Part shown: positions 51,972-63,697 of the stretch, piece by piece
Layout of the letters: the number at the start of each line of letters is the position of its first letter
Position numbering within the stretch: position 1 is the stretch's first letter
Assembly (NCBI GenBank): GCA_015179045.1
Contig: WHUZ01000146.1
Location: 21,043 to 85,042, forward strand
Reading direction: 5' to 3'
DNA: 64,000 nt
Source: Kalaharituber pfeilii
Lineage: Eukaryota > Ascomycota > Pezizomycetes > Pezizales > Pezizaceae
Program-made: the position numbers and the translations under genes
Notes under the pieces: generated by a model
The model's database searches: none
Seen by the model: the letters and a program-made list of their open reading frames with translations, nothing else
What the model was told of the DNA's origin: nothing

Positions 51972-54900
51972 TCACTCCTGCCCTGCCCATTCCAGTATCT
52001 CCGCGATGTTCGTCTCCTTGTCTGGTTGCCTTAGTCCTCCCGCCCCGTCTTTTATCTTTCCCCCCTCCATGTCTGACACTCGTTGGTTATGTGGGCTAGG
52101 TTCTCTGGTGCCCTCCCACACCATCGGCATTCTGGTGAGTCCGTCTTCCCTATGGCGTATCTCCACTCTTTGAGCCCCTTATTCCCGGGGATGCCGGCCA
52201 GGGTTGCGATTCTCCTGCGATTGTCTATTCTTTGTAGGGATCGGTAGGATAGACGGAGGCGGTTCCTTTCGTCGGCTCTAAGGTTTTTGGCTTCCTGTCT
52301 GATCTCTGGTTCTGTGGCGATGTCCTCTTCACACTGTAGTGCCGTGCCTACCTTGGCTGCCTTGTCCGCCTCGGTATTGCCTTCTACCCCCTTGTGAGCC
52401 TTGATCCACATTACCGCGATGTCTTGGTCCCCTCTGGCGACTCGTCTCACCCTGCCATGGCCAAGTGCTACAAGCGGGGTTATGTGATTAAAAAAAAAAA
52501 AAAAAAAAAAAAAAATGGCGACTCGTCTCTCCCATCGTTCCCGTACCTCTAGGGATGAGCCTTCTGCGGTCGGGTCGCCGTTGGCTAACTTTCGGAGTCT
52601 TGTGATTGCTGTGCGAGAGTCAGTGACGACCATTAACTCTCCTTCTTGTTCGAGTGCTTGGCCGATTGGGATCATCTCTCCATCATTCACGGTGCACCTT
52701 TTCCCTAGGTAAAATGATTCGTCTTTGCCCTGGCAGTATGTCCCCGCTCCCGTCGAGTTGTCCACTCGGCTCCCGTCGGTGTACGCGCTCTTCCATCCCT
52801 CGTCCTCTTCCTTCGCGATGGCTTCTTCCCATTCCTCCTTGCTTGTGTCGCTTGGGAGAAACGGAAAAAGGTGTATCGGAAGAGGGTCTCGGTGTGACAG
52901 ATCGCCTCTCAGGTACGTGGTGTCCGGTAGCGGGTCTTGTATTGGTTCGTTGGCGAACCTCAGAGTCCGGGCTTCCACTCGTTCTTTCTCTCCGTGTGTG
53001 AAGGTCTCTACCGATTCTAAGTTAGCTATTCCTTCCACGATGTCTCTTCTGGTCCCCCAGGGTGCGCCGGTGATGTCCCTGGCCACCGTGTACTGCCATT
53101 TTTCCAGTTGTCTTAGCTTCTTCTCTTTCGGTGCTCCTTTCGCGTAAGTCTGCCAGGCCCAGCATCCGTAGGTGGCTATGTTTCTTGCTATGCCTGTGTA
53201 AAGCTGTCTTCTCTTACTCGGCGGTATCTTTGTGAGTCTTTGTGCGACCCCCCACGCCGCGTTGCCCAGGTGTAGTCTCTTTTCGAAGTGTTCTTCGAAC
53301 TTGAGTTCCCAATCCAGTGTTAGTCCCACCAGACGGTAGCTTTCTCCTTTGGTGCCGATTATCAGGGTCTCGGATTTCCGTGGGTCCAGTTCGAAACCTT
53401 CTTCCTTAGCTTCTTGGGCTAGCAGTTTTCCGGTGTTGGTCTATGTCTTTTCGAAGCTGCTTCATCGACTTGTTGGAGATGACGCTGTGGAAATCGTCTA
53501 CGTATGACCGAGTAAACTGTCGACTGTCAGCTTTCTCCGCTAGAGGAGCGACTCCTACCAGGAAGAGGACCGGTGACAGCGGTGACCCTTGCGGCGCCCC
53601 GTCCGTCATCGCGCCCTTTCCTCGAACTTTCCCGTCTCACGAGTTCGAGAACTGGTTCGGCTGTAGGAACCCTTGTACGAAGCTGGCTATGTTTCGGTTC
53701 GTGTTTTCCAGCCTCTTGACTACTCTTTCTCGTCTTACGTGGTTAAACGCCGCCTTGATGTCATCCCCGACCAATGCCGTCCACTCCCCCCTTCCTAGTC
53801 GTCGGTCCGCTTCCTTTAACATTTGTCTCTGCAGGTCCTCGCTCCCTCGGGATGGTCGGCTCCCTAGCTGTGAGTCCCGGAACAGTTCGTCCATTCTCTG
53901 TATCGAGTTCGCTATGACTTTTTGCCCTAACTTGGCTACCGTGTTGAGCAGGGTGATGGGGCGCCAGCTCCCCAGCAGTTCCCTTGGTGTCCCTTTCTTT
54001 AGGATCATTACCATGTCGAAGCCTTTAGCGAAGTCGAAGCCTTTAGCAAAGTCATACTTTCCGTTCAGGTAGTCCACTATCTCTTCCTTAGTGTCGTCCA
54101 AAGGTTTGTCTTCCTCAGGAGTTTCAGTACCCCATATTGTATGCCGTCCGGTTCTGGGGCGGATCTTGACTTGGTTTTGGAGAGTGCCTTATCGATCTCC
54201 ACCCTGACTAGGTCTCTTTCTATGGTGATCCCGTGTGGTCTTCTGATCTCCTCTCTCCCCGAGTTGTCTGTGATGATATTGTGTTTGATTAGCTTCTCCC
54301 CTATTTGGTCGTCTGTGCCCCTTATACCCATGAGAGGCCTGTTCCGGAACGGATCTCGAGCTATCCTGAAAACGTCCCAGGGTGATTCTATTCGGTCTTC
54401 CTCCAGGAAGTTCTCCCAGTATGTTTTTTTCATTTCCCTGATCATGTTTCGGAGCAGTCTTCGGGCTCTGGTGCGTTCTCCGTTGGTATTCCCGGAGTTC
54501 CGTAAGCTGTATTTGGTCATCTTCCGGGCCTCCTTCACCTCCTTGTCGAACCATCTTTTGGATCTGTCCATGATCCTGGCTTCTTTGGTGAACTCCTGGG
54601 CCAGCCGTATCAGTGTCTCGTAGGCCTTGCCGTCTTCTATCCTGTCCTCCCCGTTTTCTTCCGCGTATTTCTCCCATCTCTCCCAGTCTGTGACCCTTAT
54701 CTTTCGAATGGGGCCCCTGTCTCCTGTCGATAGGTGTCCATAGAGTATGGCGTGGTCAGTCCCCGGGATCCAAGAGATGCGTTTAGTTGTCCACTCTCGA
54801 TCCCTGGCGAATACTGGATCTAACAGTGCCGTCCTCTGGGTGTCGTTTATTTTCCTCGTCCACGTGACCGGTCCTTTGTCTATCTGTTGTGTCAAGCCAT

Positions 54901-55360
54901 GGGCTTGCATGTGTCTGTGTACCCTTAGTCCTCGGGCATCCTGTCAATCGGACCAGTCTCGGTGATGGCTATTACAGTCCCCGATTATCAGGTCTGCCGC
55001 CCCTATGTTATCTAGTTCCTCTTCCAGGTTAGTGTCTCTGTTCCAGGTTAGTGTCTCTGTTCTAGTACACCCCCGTGATCTTCCTCCCCTTATAGGTGAC
55101 TGTGACGTATCTTCCGTTCCCTTCCACCAGTATGTCAGTGACTATGTCTTTCCTAGTGTAAGCCGCGATCCCTCCTAGTTTGGAGGGGATGTGTATCATG
55201 GCGAATGAGGGATGAAAAGTCGTGCCTCCGCCGGGTGCTGCCCAGCCTTCCCCTATGAAAATGAAATCCGCTTTCCTGTCTGCGCCTTCCTGTAACATAA
55301 TATCTGTACATGTCACCCCCTCCCTACATTTTGATATATTATCTTAATCATTGCGAGGTT
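51972..55360 (-). pseudogene. LINE A ORF2: endonuclease, RT, RNase H, zinc finger (frameshifted)
   Basis: From 55360 leftwards the APE-type endonuclease starts IKIIYQNVGRG, with DFIFIGEGWAAPGGGTTFHP and later ISWIPGTDHAILYGHLS. RT has GSWRPITLLNTVAKLGQK, GAPQGSPLSPVLFLVGVAPL and the catalytic SYVDD. The thumb has GLTLDWELKFEEHF. RNase H has SAYTDGSRVDNS, LMVVTDSRTAITRLRKLANG and IAVMWIKAHKGVEGNTEADK, split by the 67-bp insertion. The C-terminal zinc finger is CRWCGRAPENLAHITNEC and the end is ILEWAGQE. Frameshifts lie near 54950, 54090, 53620, 53370 and 52060. Small tandem duplications lie at about 54010-54050 (18 bp) and 55025-55060 (20 bp). Confidence 0.9.
52449..52515 (+). mobile_element. 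Tail-only LINE B insertion inside RNase H
   Basis: CCTGCCATGGCCAAGTGC...GCGGGGTTATGTGATT and 26 A, flanked by TGGCGACTCGTCTC at 52435-52448 and 52516-52529. Confidence 0.95.
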
Positions 55361-55599
55361 GTCCCCGAGTCCCCGACTCTGGTGCCTTATGGGGACGTTC
55401 TGCTCGCTAGTATCCTGGGAGATAACCTTCTGGCATGTGATCCTGTGACTGATCATCCCATGGTCTTATTCTGTTTTCGGCTCCTCTATCGTATGGCTGT
55501 GCGTCCTCTTTCTCTGTCTGGTGCCAGTGTTGGTTCTGTTATGTGTCCAGATATGGGTGGCTGTGCAGTCGATCTTTGACGAGTACTATTGGTCATTGC

Positions 55600-56159
55600 C
55601 TATTGGCCGTAACCTCAAATGTGATATGTGATATGAGGAGTAAAATATGACGGGTCTGAATGTGAGGGCCGACACTGAGTGGAACCTATTCAGATAGGCA
55701 GATTCTGCCTGTCGCTTCTGGACCTCATTAGACAATAAATTCTACACTATAACACTGTGATACAGGTACCAACATTGTAGTGTAGATATGATTCATTGTT
55801 GGTACAGGCATATGGCAAGATAGAATCTAAAGTAAACTAGTAATATAAGTGCTATTGCAAACCTAGAAAGGGTCTTAGCATTATACATACTCTAGTAAAG
55901 GAAGACTAGAGAAAAGGATACTAGATGATTATATCCCTTTAGAGTGTCTGAACTCTTCAGCCTAGGATTAAGATTTAATTACTTTTCCATATTTAGGAGA
56001 TATATTGGGTAACAATGAGGGGCAACGATTTATAATATATATATATATAAGTATAGAGTTTGCTACTTGATCAGATTTACTTATATTACTAGCATATAGT
56101 AATAACTGATGAACTAGCTTATTATCTGAATCTAGTTGCTGACACAGTACAAAGTCACA
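55600..56159. other. AT-rich stretch
   Basis: No gene. Short TA-rich runs near 56035. Confidence 0.35.
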
Positions 56160-57090
56160 TCTAAATTTGTACTTAAGAGGTTGCTGATGCAAGGGCGTAT
56201 CAATAGCTCATCAATCTATAGACAGCTGAATCTTATGCCTATGAGATTGCTAACATACAGGTGTATCAACTAGTGCCTAAACTGCTCATTGACTGGCCTT
56301 TAAATCTTACGCTCACGAGGTTGCCCGTATGAAGGTACATTGAAAGCTTATCGATCTATAGGTACCTGAACCTTACACCCACAAGATTGCTAATATACAA
56401 ATGCATTGACTGGCACCTAAACTACTCATCAACTAGCTCCTAAATCTCGTGCCTGCCAGATTGCTTACATAAAGGTATATTAAGAGCTTACCAATCTATA
56501 GGTACCTAAACCTCACACTCATGAGATTGCTGATACACAAGCATATTGACTGGTACCTGAACTGCTCATCGGCTGATCTCTGAATCTTATACTTATAAGG
56601 TTGCCTGTATGAAGGCACATTAACAGCTTATCAATCTATAGGTACCTGAATCTCATACTCATAAGTTTGTTGACATACAGGTATATCGACTAGCACTTAA
56701 ACTGCTCATCAACTGGCCCCTGAAACTCATGCTCGTGAAGTTGCCTGCATGAAAGTATATTGACAGCTTATTAATCTATAGGCAGCTAAACCTCATGCCC
56801 ATGAGATTGCTAATACATAGGTACATTGACTAGTGCCTAAACTACTTATCAACTGGTGCTTAAATCTTACACTTGCGAGGTTGCCTGCATGAAGGCACAT
56901 TGACAGCTCATCGATCTATGAGTACCTGAATCTTATGCCTATGAAAGAAGTGATATACAGGTGCATCACCTGATACTTGGTCCCTGAATCTTATGCTCGC
57001 GAGGTTGCCCGCATAAAAGCATATCGATAGCTCATCAATCTATAGGTAGCTGAACCTTATACTAATGAGATTGCTGATATACAGACACCT
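56160..57090. repeat. 140-bp satellite, about seven units
   Basis: TCRATCTATA recurs at 56211, 56351, 56491, 56631, 56771 and 56911, spaced exactly 140, and at 57035 (124). Each unit also has CTCATGAGATTGC-like and AACTGCTCATC-like words, so the unit may be two related halves. Confidence 0.9.
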
Positions 57091-58784
57091 TATTATGGAA
57101 TACGTAAGGTAGACCATCTACTAATTAACTAAGTAAAGAGTTACTATAGAAATAAAGTAGTTAAGAAGTAAATAAATATTATATTTATTAGGGTTGAGTT
57201 TCGAGTTCTTGCCCCTCTAACTCTAGTGAGTCCGGCTTCTCTTTTCTACAGAAGTAATTCTTTCAGGATAGTATAGTTAATTTAATTCAAATGGTACCTG
57301 GGGATCAAGCTAGGCCCTGCAAATACCAAGTAGAAATAGTCTTAACAGTTGACTAACCTATATAAGAAAATAATATAACATTGATAAGAAATCTGAAATG
57401 CTTTAATGCAGATGTTATACTAATAATAATTATAACTCCAGTACCTATATAAAAGACTTAATATAGATCTCTAACAATTATGACTTTGGCATCTATGTAA
57501 AAGACAATGAATAAAACAGAAGAAGTTATTATATAATACCTTTTGTGAAACAGGACTGCTGATTATAGTTAGTAACTAAGATTGTTAATCTTAGTAATTA
57601 CTTATACTATGCCAAGCAACTCATTACTACTAGCTTACTTGTTGGTATTAGCTAGATATTCTAGTAGTAGTACTAAAGTGGTAATACCTCTTAACAATAC
57701 TTTAGTGAGACATTTATATAGTATGATAGGTTACTACTATAATAGTAGTCTCCTTCTTAGAGCACATATCCTAAGTACTTATTAGCTATCACTTTTTTGA
57801 AAGTATAAGCATTCACAGTTTAATATCTAGTAGGACTCTTACCTTGACTCTAGCAGAATAACTATTATAATTCTAATCAAAGCAATATTTTCTAGTCATA
57901 TTCTTACTATTATACACTTGCACCATATTAGTCTTAGTATAGATAGCCTTATAGGCTAAAGAAGGGTTTAGGTAAGGATACTTGCCTTCCCATTAAAGAC
58001 GTACCTACTACTAAAGAATTGGCTTAGTAAATGTCTTGACTCTTTGAATACTATCTTTGTGGTAACTAGGCAGTACCTAAAGTAAGTATTAGCTCCTCAT
58101 ATACTTATTATTTATGGAACTGAGTCCATTATACCTTGGTTAACAGATACTCTGCTTAGATAAGTTTCGACGAGAGCTAATGTTAGGCTCTTTTCCTCTT
58201 AGTACCTTATAGTCTAGACTTAGCCTATTGTTCTTTCTCTAAATACCTTTCTCAAAATTCTCTAAGAGCATCCACTGGCATGCCATTATCCATTAAATAT
58301 TTGCTTTAGCATTCCCATGTTACTTCCTTAGGTCTATATCCTTCCTACTAACTAGGTATTTGAGTATTTTTTTAGTATCATTGTAGCATATATCTATGAT
58401 AGAGGCTATGAAGTATTCTTCTTTACCTTCTATTTTCAGTAGTTTAGGCTAGTCTAAGAGAGAGTTGAAGATGAAAGTCAGGAACTATTCAAGCAAAAAA
58501 ATATGAAAGACAGGGTATATCTTCAAGTTATAAAGAAGTTTAAGCTTAAAGGCTCCTTTACCTATCGGCTTTTCGATAATGAAGGTAACCAGATCTTAGC
58601 ATTCCAGTGTGAGGCTTATCCCATCTCGGTAATATCCTAATATGGCAGCTCAAGCATACTGTGATAGTTGCCAGATTGAGGTAATTAACCACTCTGAAGA
58701 CATTGAGCATATGGGCATATTGAGCCTATTTACCATTAATGAGCAGCATGAGCCAAGCCAGCTCGAGCTTGACTGATTTTGAAA
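57091..58784. other. AT-rich, probably mutated DNA
   Basis: No intact gene. One open piece at about 58458-58650 (plus strand) includes VIKKFKLKGSFTYRLFDNEG and could be a relic of an element protein. Confidence 0.35.
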
Positions 58785-59518
58785 GCTGTATAATTTTGCT
58801 TTTTTTTTATAGTAAAAAATATTAGATAATAAGCATGAAATTTTATATATGCTTTGTTACAAGACTTGGTTAATCAAAAAGCCATACAACAACTATATCT
58901 CACTATTTTCAGAAGTCACATGTGTTACTCCCACTGTCTATATTTAGAACTTGTCATATCAACTGGCAACACCATAGAGTTGAAGCGACCAATACTATTC
59001 GATATGATGGTTTCAATAATGTGAGCTGAACTAGAGGGCTTTTCTGAAATACTCTTCTGCAGGTTTCTTATCTCAACAAATTTACCAATCAAATAAGCAA
59101 AATATAACTCTAGAGCGATATTCTAGCTCATCTTATATGGGCTAGATTTAGTGATATTTCAGCTTGAACTTTGGGGTTGTATATTAGAAGAAGTCTAGAA
59201 ATGATAGCATATTTTGCTTGTTTGATTGGTAAATTTGTTGAGGTAAGAACCCTGCAGAAGAGTGTTTTAGAAAAGCCCTCTAGTTTAGCTTACTTTATTG
59301 AAACCATTATGTTGAATAGTATTGATTGCTTCAACTCTATAGTATTGCCAGTTAATGTTACAAGTTCTAAATATAGACAGTGAGAGTGACGTATGTGACT
59401 TCTAAAAATAATGAGATACGGTTGTTGCATGGCTTTTTGACTTACCAAGTTTTGTAACAAAGCATACATAAAATTTCGTGCTTATTGTCTAATATTTTTT
59501 ACTGCAAAATTATACATC
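58785..59518. repeat. Foldback element: 0.3-kb inverted arms
   Basis: Arm 58785-59105 is inverted at 59209-59518 with a 103-base centre. The arms share long blocks such as GTCTATATTTAGAACTTGT and CAACAAATTTACCAATCAAA. Weak inverted similarity continues outward (AGCCAAGCC near 58751, GGGCTGGGCTT near 59556). RNA read through it would form a roughly 300-bp duplex. Confidence 0.85.
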
Positions 59519-60047
59519 TTTCATATAGGTAATTATAATACTCAAAGTTCCAACTTGGGCTGGGCTTTTGCAACATCTCTATACCTCATAAAAGTAGTCA
59601 ATTCCGCACATATGAGATGTGAGGAATATTAAGCATATTGAGCATACTATAAGATGTGGAAAATATTAAGTATATTGACCACAATATGAGACATAGAGCG
59701 TATTAAGCATATTAAGTCCACACATATCGATAAAAATGAATTGGAATACCAAAACTAATGAATTACGGGGCTACAACTCTGCACTGACTTCAGGCTTAAT
59801 GTTAAAGGCGATATAGGTGAATTGTAGAGGGGCCACAAAGGCCCCACATGGGCTGTTAGCATTGGAGTACAAGTCAATATTGAAATTGCAATATAAATAC
59901 ATAAATGTGCTGAGATGCAATCTATTTGGCATCCAAATGCGATATAGAATGCTATTTAGCATCAGAATATAAGGGCACACTAGATATAGGGGAAATAGTG
60001 TATTCGGACGCTGGGTAGGTAGGTCAGTTCAATATTTATAGCAACTT
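59519..60047. other. AT-rich stretch
   Basis: No gene. Short GATGTGGAAAATATTAAG-like repeated words near 59630-59720. Confidence 0.35.
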
Positions 60048-60084
60048 TTTTTTTTTTTTTTTTTCATATTTTATATAAATTTAC
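60048..60084 (-). mobile_element. Short poly(A)-type insertion of unknown source
   Basis: T17, CATATTTTATATAAATTTAC-like bases, flanked by AGCAACTT at 60040-60047 and 60085-60092. The non-T part does not match tail A or B. Confidence 0.55.
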
Positions 60085-60310
60085 AGCAACTTAGTATAAT
60101 GGATAGTGGTAAACATAGAGAGTTACCATCCGCTAGGCCAAAAAGACACTTGACCAACGATACTCACTAGTCCTCTGTATGGCTCATATAGCACTCGCAA
60201 CTGTAATGCCGGCACCCGGCTGTCGCATATTGCCTACATCATATATGCATATAATGTATACGCGCATCTACTGACTGCTTACCCTACAGTTGCAGTGAAT
60301 TCATAACACT
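60085..60310 (+). repeat. Dispersed ~190-bp repeat, copy 2
   Basis: Inverted match to 6425-6625. It begins AGTATAATGGATAGTGG and ends CAGTTGCAGTGAATTCATAA. Confidence 0.7.
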
Positions 60311-61440
60311 TAGAGTAAGAATAGCTTAAGTTTAACTTCAATGAAATATCTATTGTACATGTCATAATAGTGATCATAGCAATTTTTCATTGCCTCCTCA
60401 ACCCAACTCCCTTGTGCCTCTAAGATATTTTCTATAACCACAGCTATATCTTCTTATTCTAATGTATGGATCTATCTAGTTACTCTTAAGTGAAGAGCTA
60501 CTGGGTTATATAGTTCTACCTCATGGAGTCTAGTATATTCTCATTGACAAACTCTAACAGTTTGTAGCAGATAGACCTTTATTAGGACTAATATTCTAAT
60601 ATAATGTTGTTCTAATATACTGAATATTAGCTAGGTCCAATATGACTCATAAATATACTTCAAGTGTAAGCCTCTACTTACTTACTTCACCTTATGCAAT
60701 TGTCAACCCATATCCTCTGCCTGCAACATATTGAGTTTTATATTCATTTATAACATATTCTGTTGCTCCAACTACTATCACCAAACAACCTAGATATATC
60801 TAATATATTCTATTAGCTGTGAATTCTTAATGCAATTATATGTCTAAATTGTATAAAGGTAATTGGCCAGGTCAAGTCACAACTTTTCATTTCATATGGA
60901 ACTAAAAACTATAGATCTCCCACTATTGGGCATTTCGTACAAAACTAAAAACTGTGATAACTTACTTTTAGGTAAAATATATATAGCTCATTATATATTG
61001 TGTATCTATCATCTTTACTCTACCACATGAGTAATTCCTCGACTGCATTTTTGGCAATATAGGCAAAGATCCTATTTTCTGTCTTCAGGGCTCTAAAATC
61101 GTAATACATGATAAATTCATATCTGAAGCCAGTGTTGTTACCTGAAATAGCATCTAGAATTTTATTCGCAGCAATTGTTGCAGGTTAGGTATATGTGTCT
61201 TTCAAAATCTACAACCAAATCTTTACTGTTTTTGTAGTTAATTCTCTTTTACTCCTAGAAGTTCTTTAGATTAGTATTGAGCAAACTCTATAAAATATTG
61301 TACTTAAATACTAAGCAACCAAAGAAGAGTCTAAGTAGTTACCTTTTTTTTGGCATGCACATAGCTGCTGTATAGTAATGTTTACCCAACTTAAAAGCCT
61401 CTAGAGTATACCGAAAACATTGCTTTATGCAGCTGTATAA
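60311..61440. other. AT-rich, no intact gene
   Basis: I see no feature that can be supported. Confidence 0.35.
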
Positions 61441-61451
61441 CTGATATTTTC

Positions 61452-63120
61452 CTAGAAAAATAATATCTTCCATCCCATTCTCCTTCCGAAGTTTGTCATT
61501 AATCTTCTTATATCTTTGTAGGAATTTATTAGGTAGTTTTGGACTCTGAATACCTCCAAATCTTTGTTGCCAGCATGTTGGAAAAAACCAAATATGCTTG
61601 CAGTTATACCTATTCCTCTATTGTCGCATAATTGTATTTCTGTTAGCCAAAAAGCCATACTTGCATTCTCGCTCTACCTCCACTACTCTTTCAATCTTAT
61701 GACTTTTTGAAGATCATCGTCTTCATCCACTAGTCTAAAGCTTGTTTCAATTGCTCCAATTACATTAATAGCAATAGCAATTGACTCTATAGCTACGTTT
61801 ATCAGATTAAACTGATACTCCAACTCTGATCCTAAATTTTGACAGACATCTAATATGTTATTAATTCTGGTATCTACTCCAAAATCATACACTTATCCAT
61901 TGCTAAGATTTAGTATTTTCTACAAGTTGAGAGTTGGCAGCTAACCTCAAATATTAGCACATTGTAATCATAAAATGATCCTATTCTACGTTCAAATATA
62001 GCAGCCCAATTCTTGATGCACTATTCCTGAAAGACTGCCTATTGCTCTACATTAAAAGCCACAGTACCATTACCTACTAAAAGTAGTTGTAAATTCAGTT
62101 TTAATATTAAAAGGTATCTCTAATAATAAACCATAACACTCTATCTTCATCGAAATAGATAGACTACTTACCCAATAAAAAGTTTGGAGGAACTCCACAT
62201 CCTACCAATGCTAGCAGTTTGAAAACAGCAAGGATATAAGTAGTAATATCATTTACAATCTCTCTAGGAACCAAGGAATACTCTATTGCATCTTCCACTT
62301 GCTCACCTGTTTGAGTTGCTTGCTGCCTTATGGATATTCTCAGTAGAAAAATTACAAACCATTTCATTCAAACATTTCTATGCCTTAAAAAGAACGTGCG
62401 ACCTTTTAGTAAGTAGCTACAGGTGTAGGCATGGGTGCTATGATATGGTTGTATCTAGTACTTCAGTGATAGTGTCACTCAACTGAAAAGTTTATCACCT
62501 ACAAGAGTAACCAGTGGCTGATATGGGTACCTAATTATACTGCAATAGTCAAGAGAATGTTGTCTTTTGGTATCTATAGCACTTGGTGCAGTGGTGCATT
62601 GAGAAAGTAGTTTTCCATCCTGCTCCCAGTCCCACCCAATTTTTTCCATCATCAGGTCTAGCAAGGCTGATACTACTACAGCATGACTGCTCTGTGCATT
62701 ACTGGCTCATAACTTGGATCAATAGAGTACTGTATGAATATCTTTTGACCCCAGAACCTTACTCGCATCTCTACAATTCAGAGAGGATATGCCTCTATCT
62801 TCTTTGTTTAAGCCCCCATCATCTTCTTCCTCAGGTAGGTATTGGAGTCATGCATATAGACTATCGAGGTTGAGGTCGTCTGCTCTGATTTCTACCTCCT
62901 TGCTGTCACTTTATTCGCTTTCGGCCTCAGAGAGAGTTTTGTCTAAAGAGAGTGGCAAAACCATAGCTTCTTCTCAAGTATTATTCACCTGCATAGATGG
63001 CATCTGCTGAGCACTTCATTGGTGCTATCCTTTTGAGGAGCTTTCAACATAGTCCTCATTATTGATCTACTAATCAAAATCTGAATCTATAGTGGGTAAC
63101 AATGGGAATTCCAGTACATT
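61452..63120 (-). pseudogene. Decayed protein gene with acidic N-terminus
   Basis: On the minus strand one frame reads coherently from about 63120 to 62479 across a dozen stops. It is an acidic N-terminal stretch (NNEDYVESSSKG, SLDKTLSEAESE, YLPEEEDDGG), then DASKVLGSKDIHTVLY and LDLMMEKIGWDWEQDGKLLS, then APSAIDTKRQHSLDY. Further pieces lie at 62367-62164 (TQTGEQVEDAIEYSLVPREI) and, beyond a possible GTAAGT...TTTTAG intron, down to 61452 (SYKDIRRLMTNFGRRMGW). Most stops are TAG or TGA, as C-to-T decay would give. I recognise no family. A transposon protein or a dead host gene are both possible. Confidence 0.4.
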
Positions 63121-63545
63121 GGCTTACCTGTTGGACTGTTTGGTTAGAAAAATAATAAAAAAAAGTGTACTACCTAAAGATTGAAGAAAAATATGCTAAA
63201 AAGCTTATATACTAAGATTTCAGAGTATTGATCCTTCAACAACGGCCAGTTTTATTATGTAGTCCTACTAATATTGGCTTGTCTGTTGGACTATTTGGTT
63301 AAGAAAATAATAAAAAAAGTGTACTACCTAGAGATTGAAGAAAAAATATACTAAAAAGCTTATATACTAAGATTTCAAAATGTTGGTCCTTCAACAACTG
63401 CTAGTTTTATTATGTACTCCCACTAACATTGGCTTACCTGTTGGAGTATTTGGTTAAGAAAACAATAAAAAAAGTATACTACCTAGAACTTAAAGAAAAA
63501 ACCTTACATACTAAGATTCCAGAGTATTTGTCCTTCAATAGCTAT
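63119..63545. repeat. 155-bp tandem repeat, about 2.7 units
   Basis: TTGGCTTRYCTGTTGGA recurs at 63119, 63274 and 63429, exactly 155 apart. Units share GTGTACTACCTA and CTTATATACTAAGATTTCA. Confidence 0.9.
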
Positions 63546-63658
63546 AGACATTATAATCCATGATAATCTTGATGAGATTCCTTCTACTCGGCCACCTACT
63601 AGAGGAAAACATAAAACTCGTCAATTGACTAAATAGATATCACTTTATACACTGCATA

Positions 63659-63697
<39 letters not shown>
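63659..63697. repeat. T12-A27 homopolymer junction
   Basis: A T run meets an A run. It may be two abutting poly(A) ends in opposite orientation. Confidence 0.7.

Larger units (their letters stand above)
51852..55590 (-). mobile_element. Long LINE A copy, best preserved ORF2
   Basis: Poly(T), a tail with GCCC...GGGC inner stem, a complete ORF2 order, and about 230 bases that read as the ORF1 C-terminal region. It carries one nested LINE B tail (52449-52515). Confidence 0.85.

Noticed and set aside
59171..59383. 70-residue plus-strand frame in the foldback
   Set aside because: Lies in an inverted arm with no recognisable domain. Kept only as part of the foldback.
60085..60140. tRNA gene or tRNA-derived SINE head
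   Set aside because: AGTATAATGGATAGTGG resembles a D-arm, but no cloverleaf, B box or poly(A) end can be drawn.
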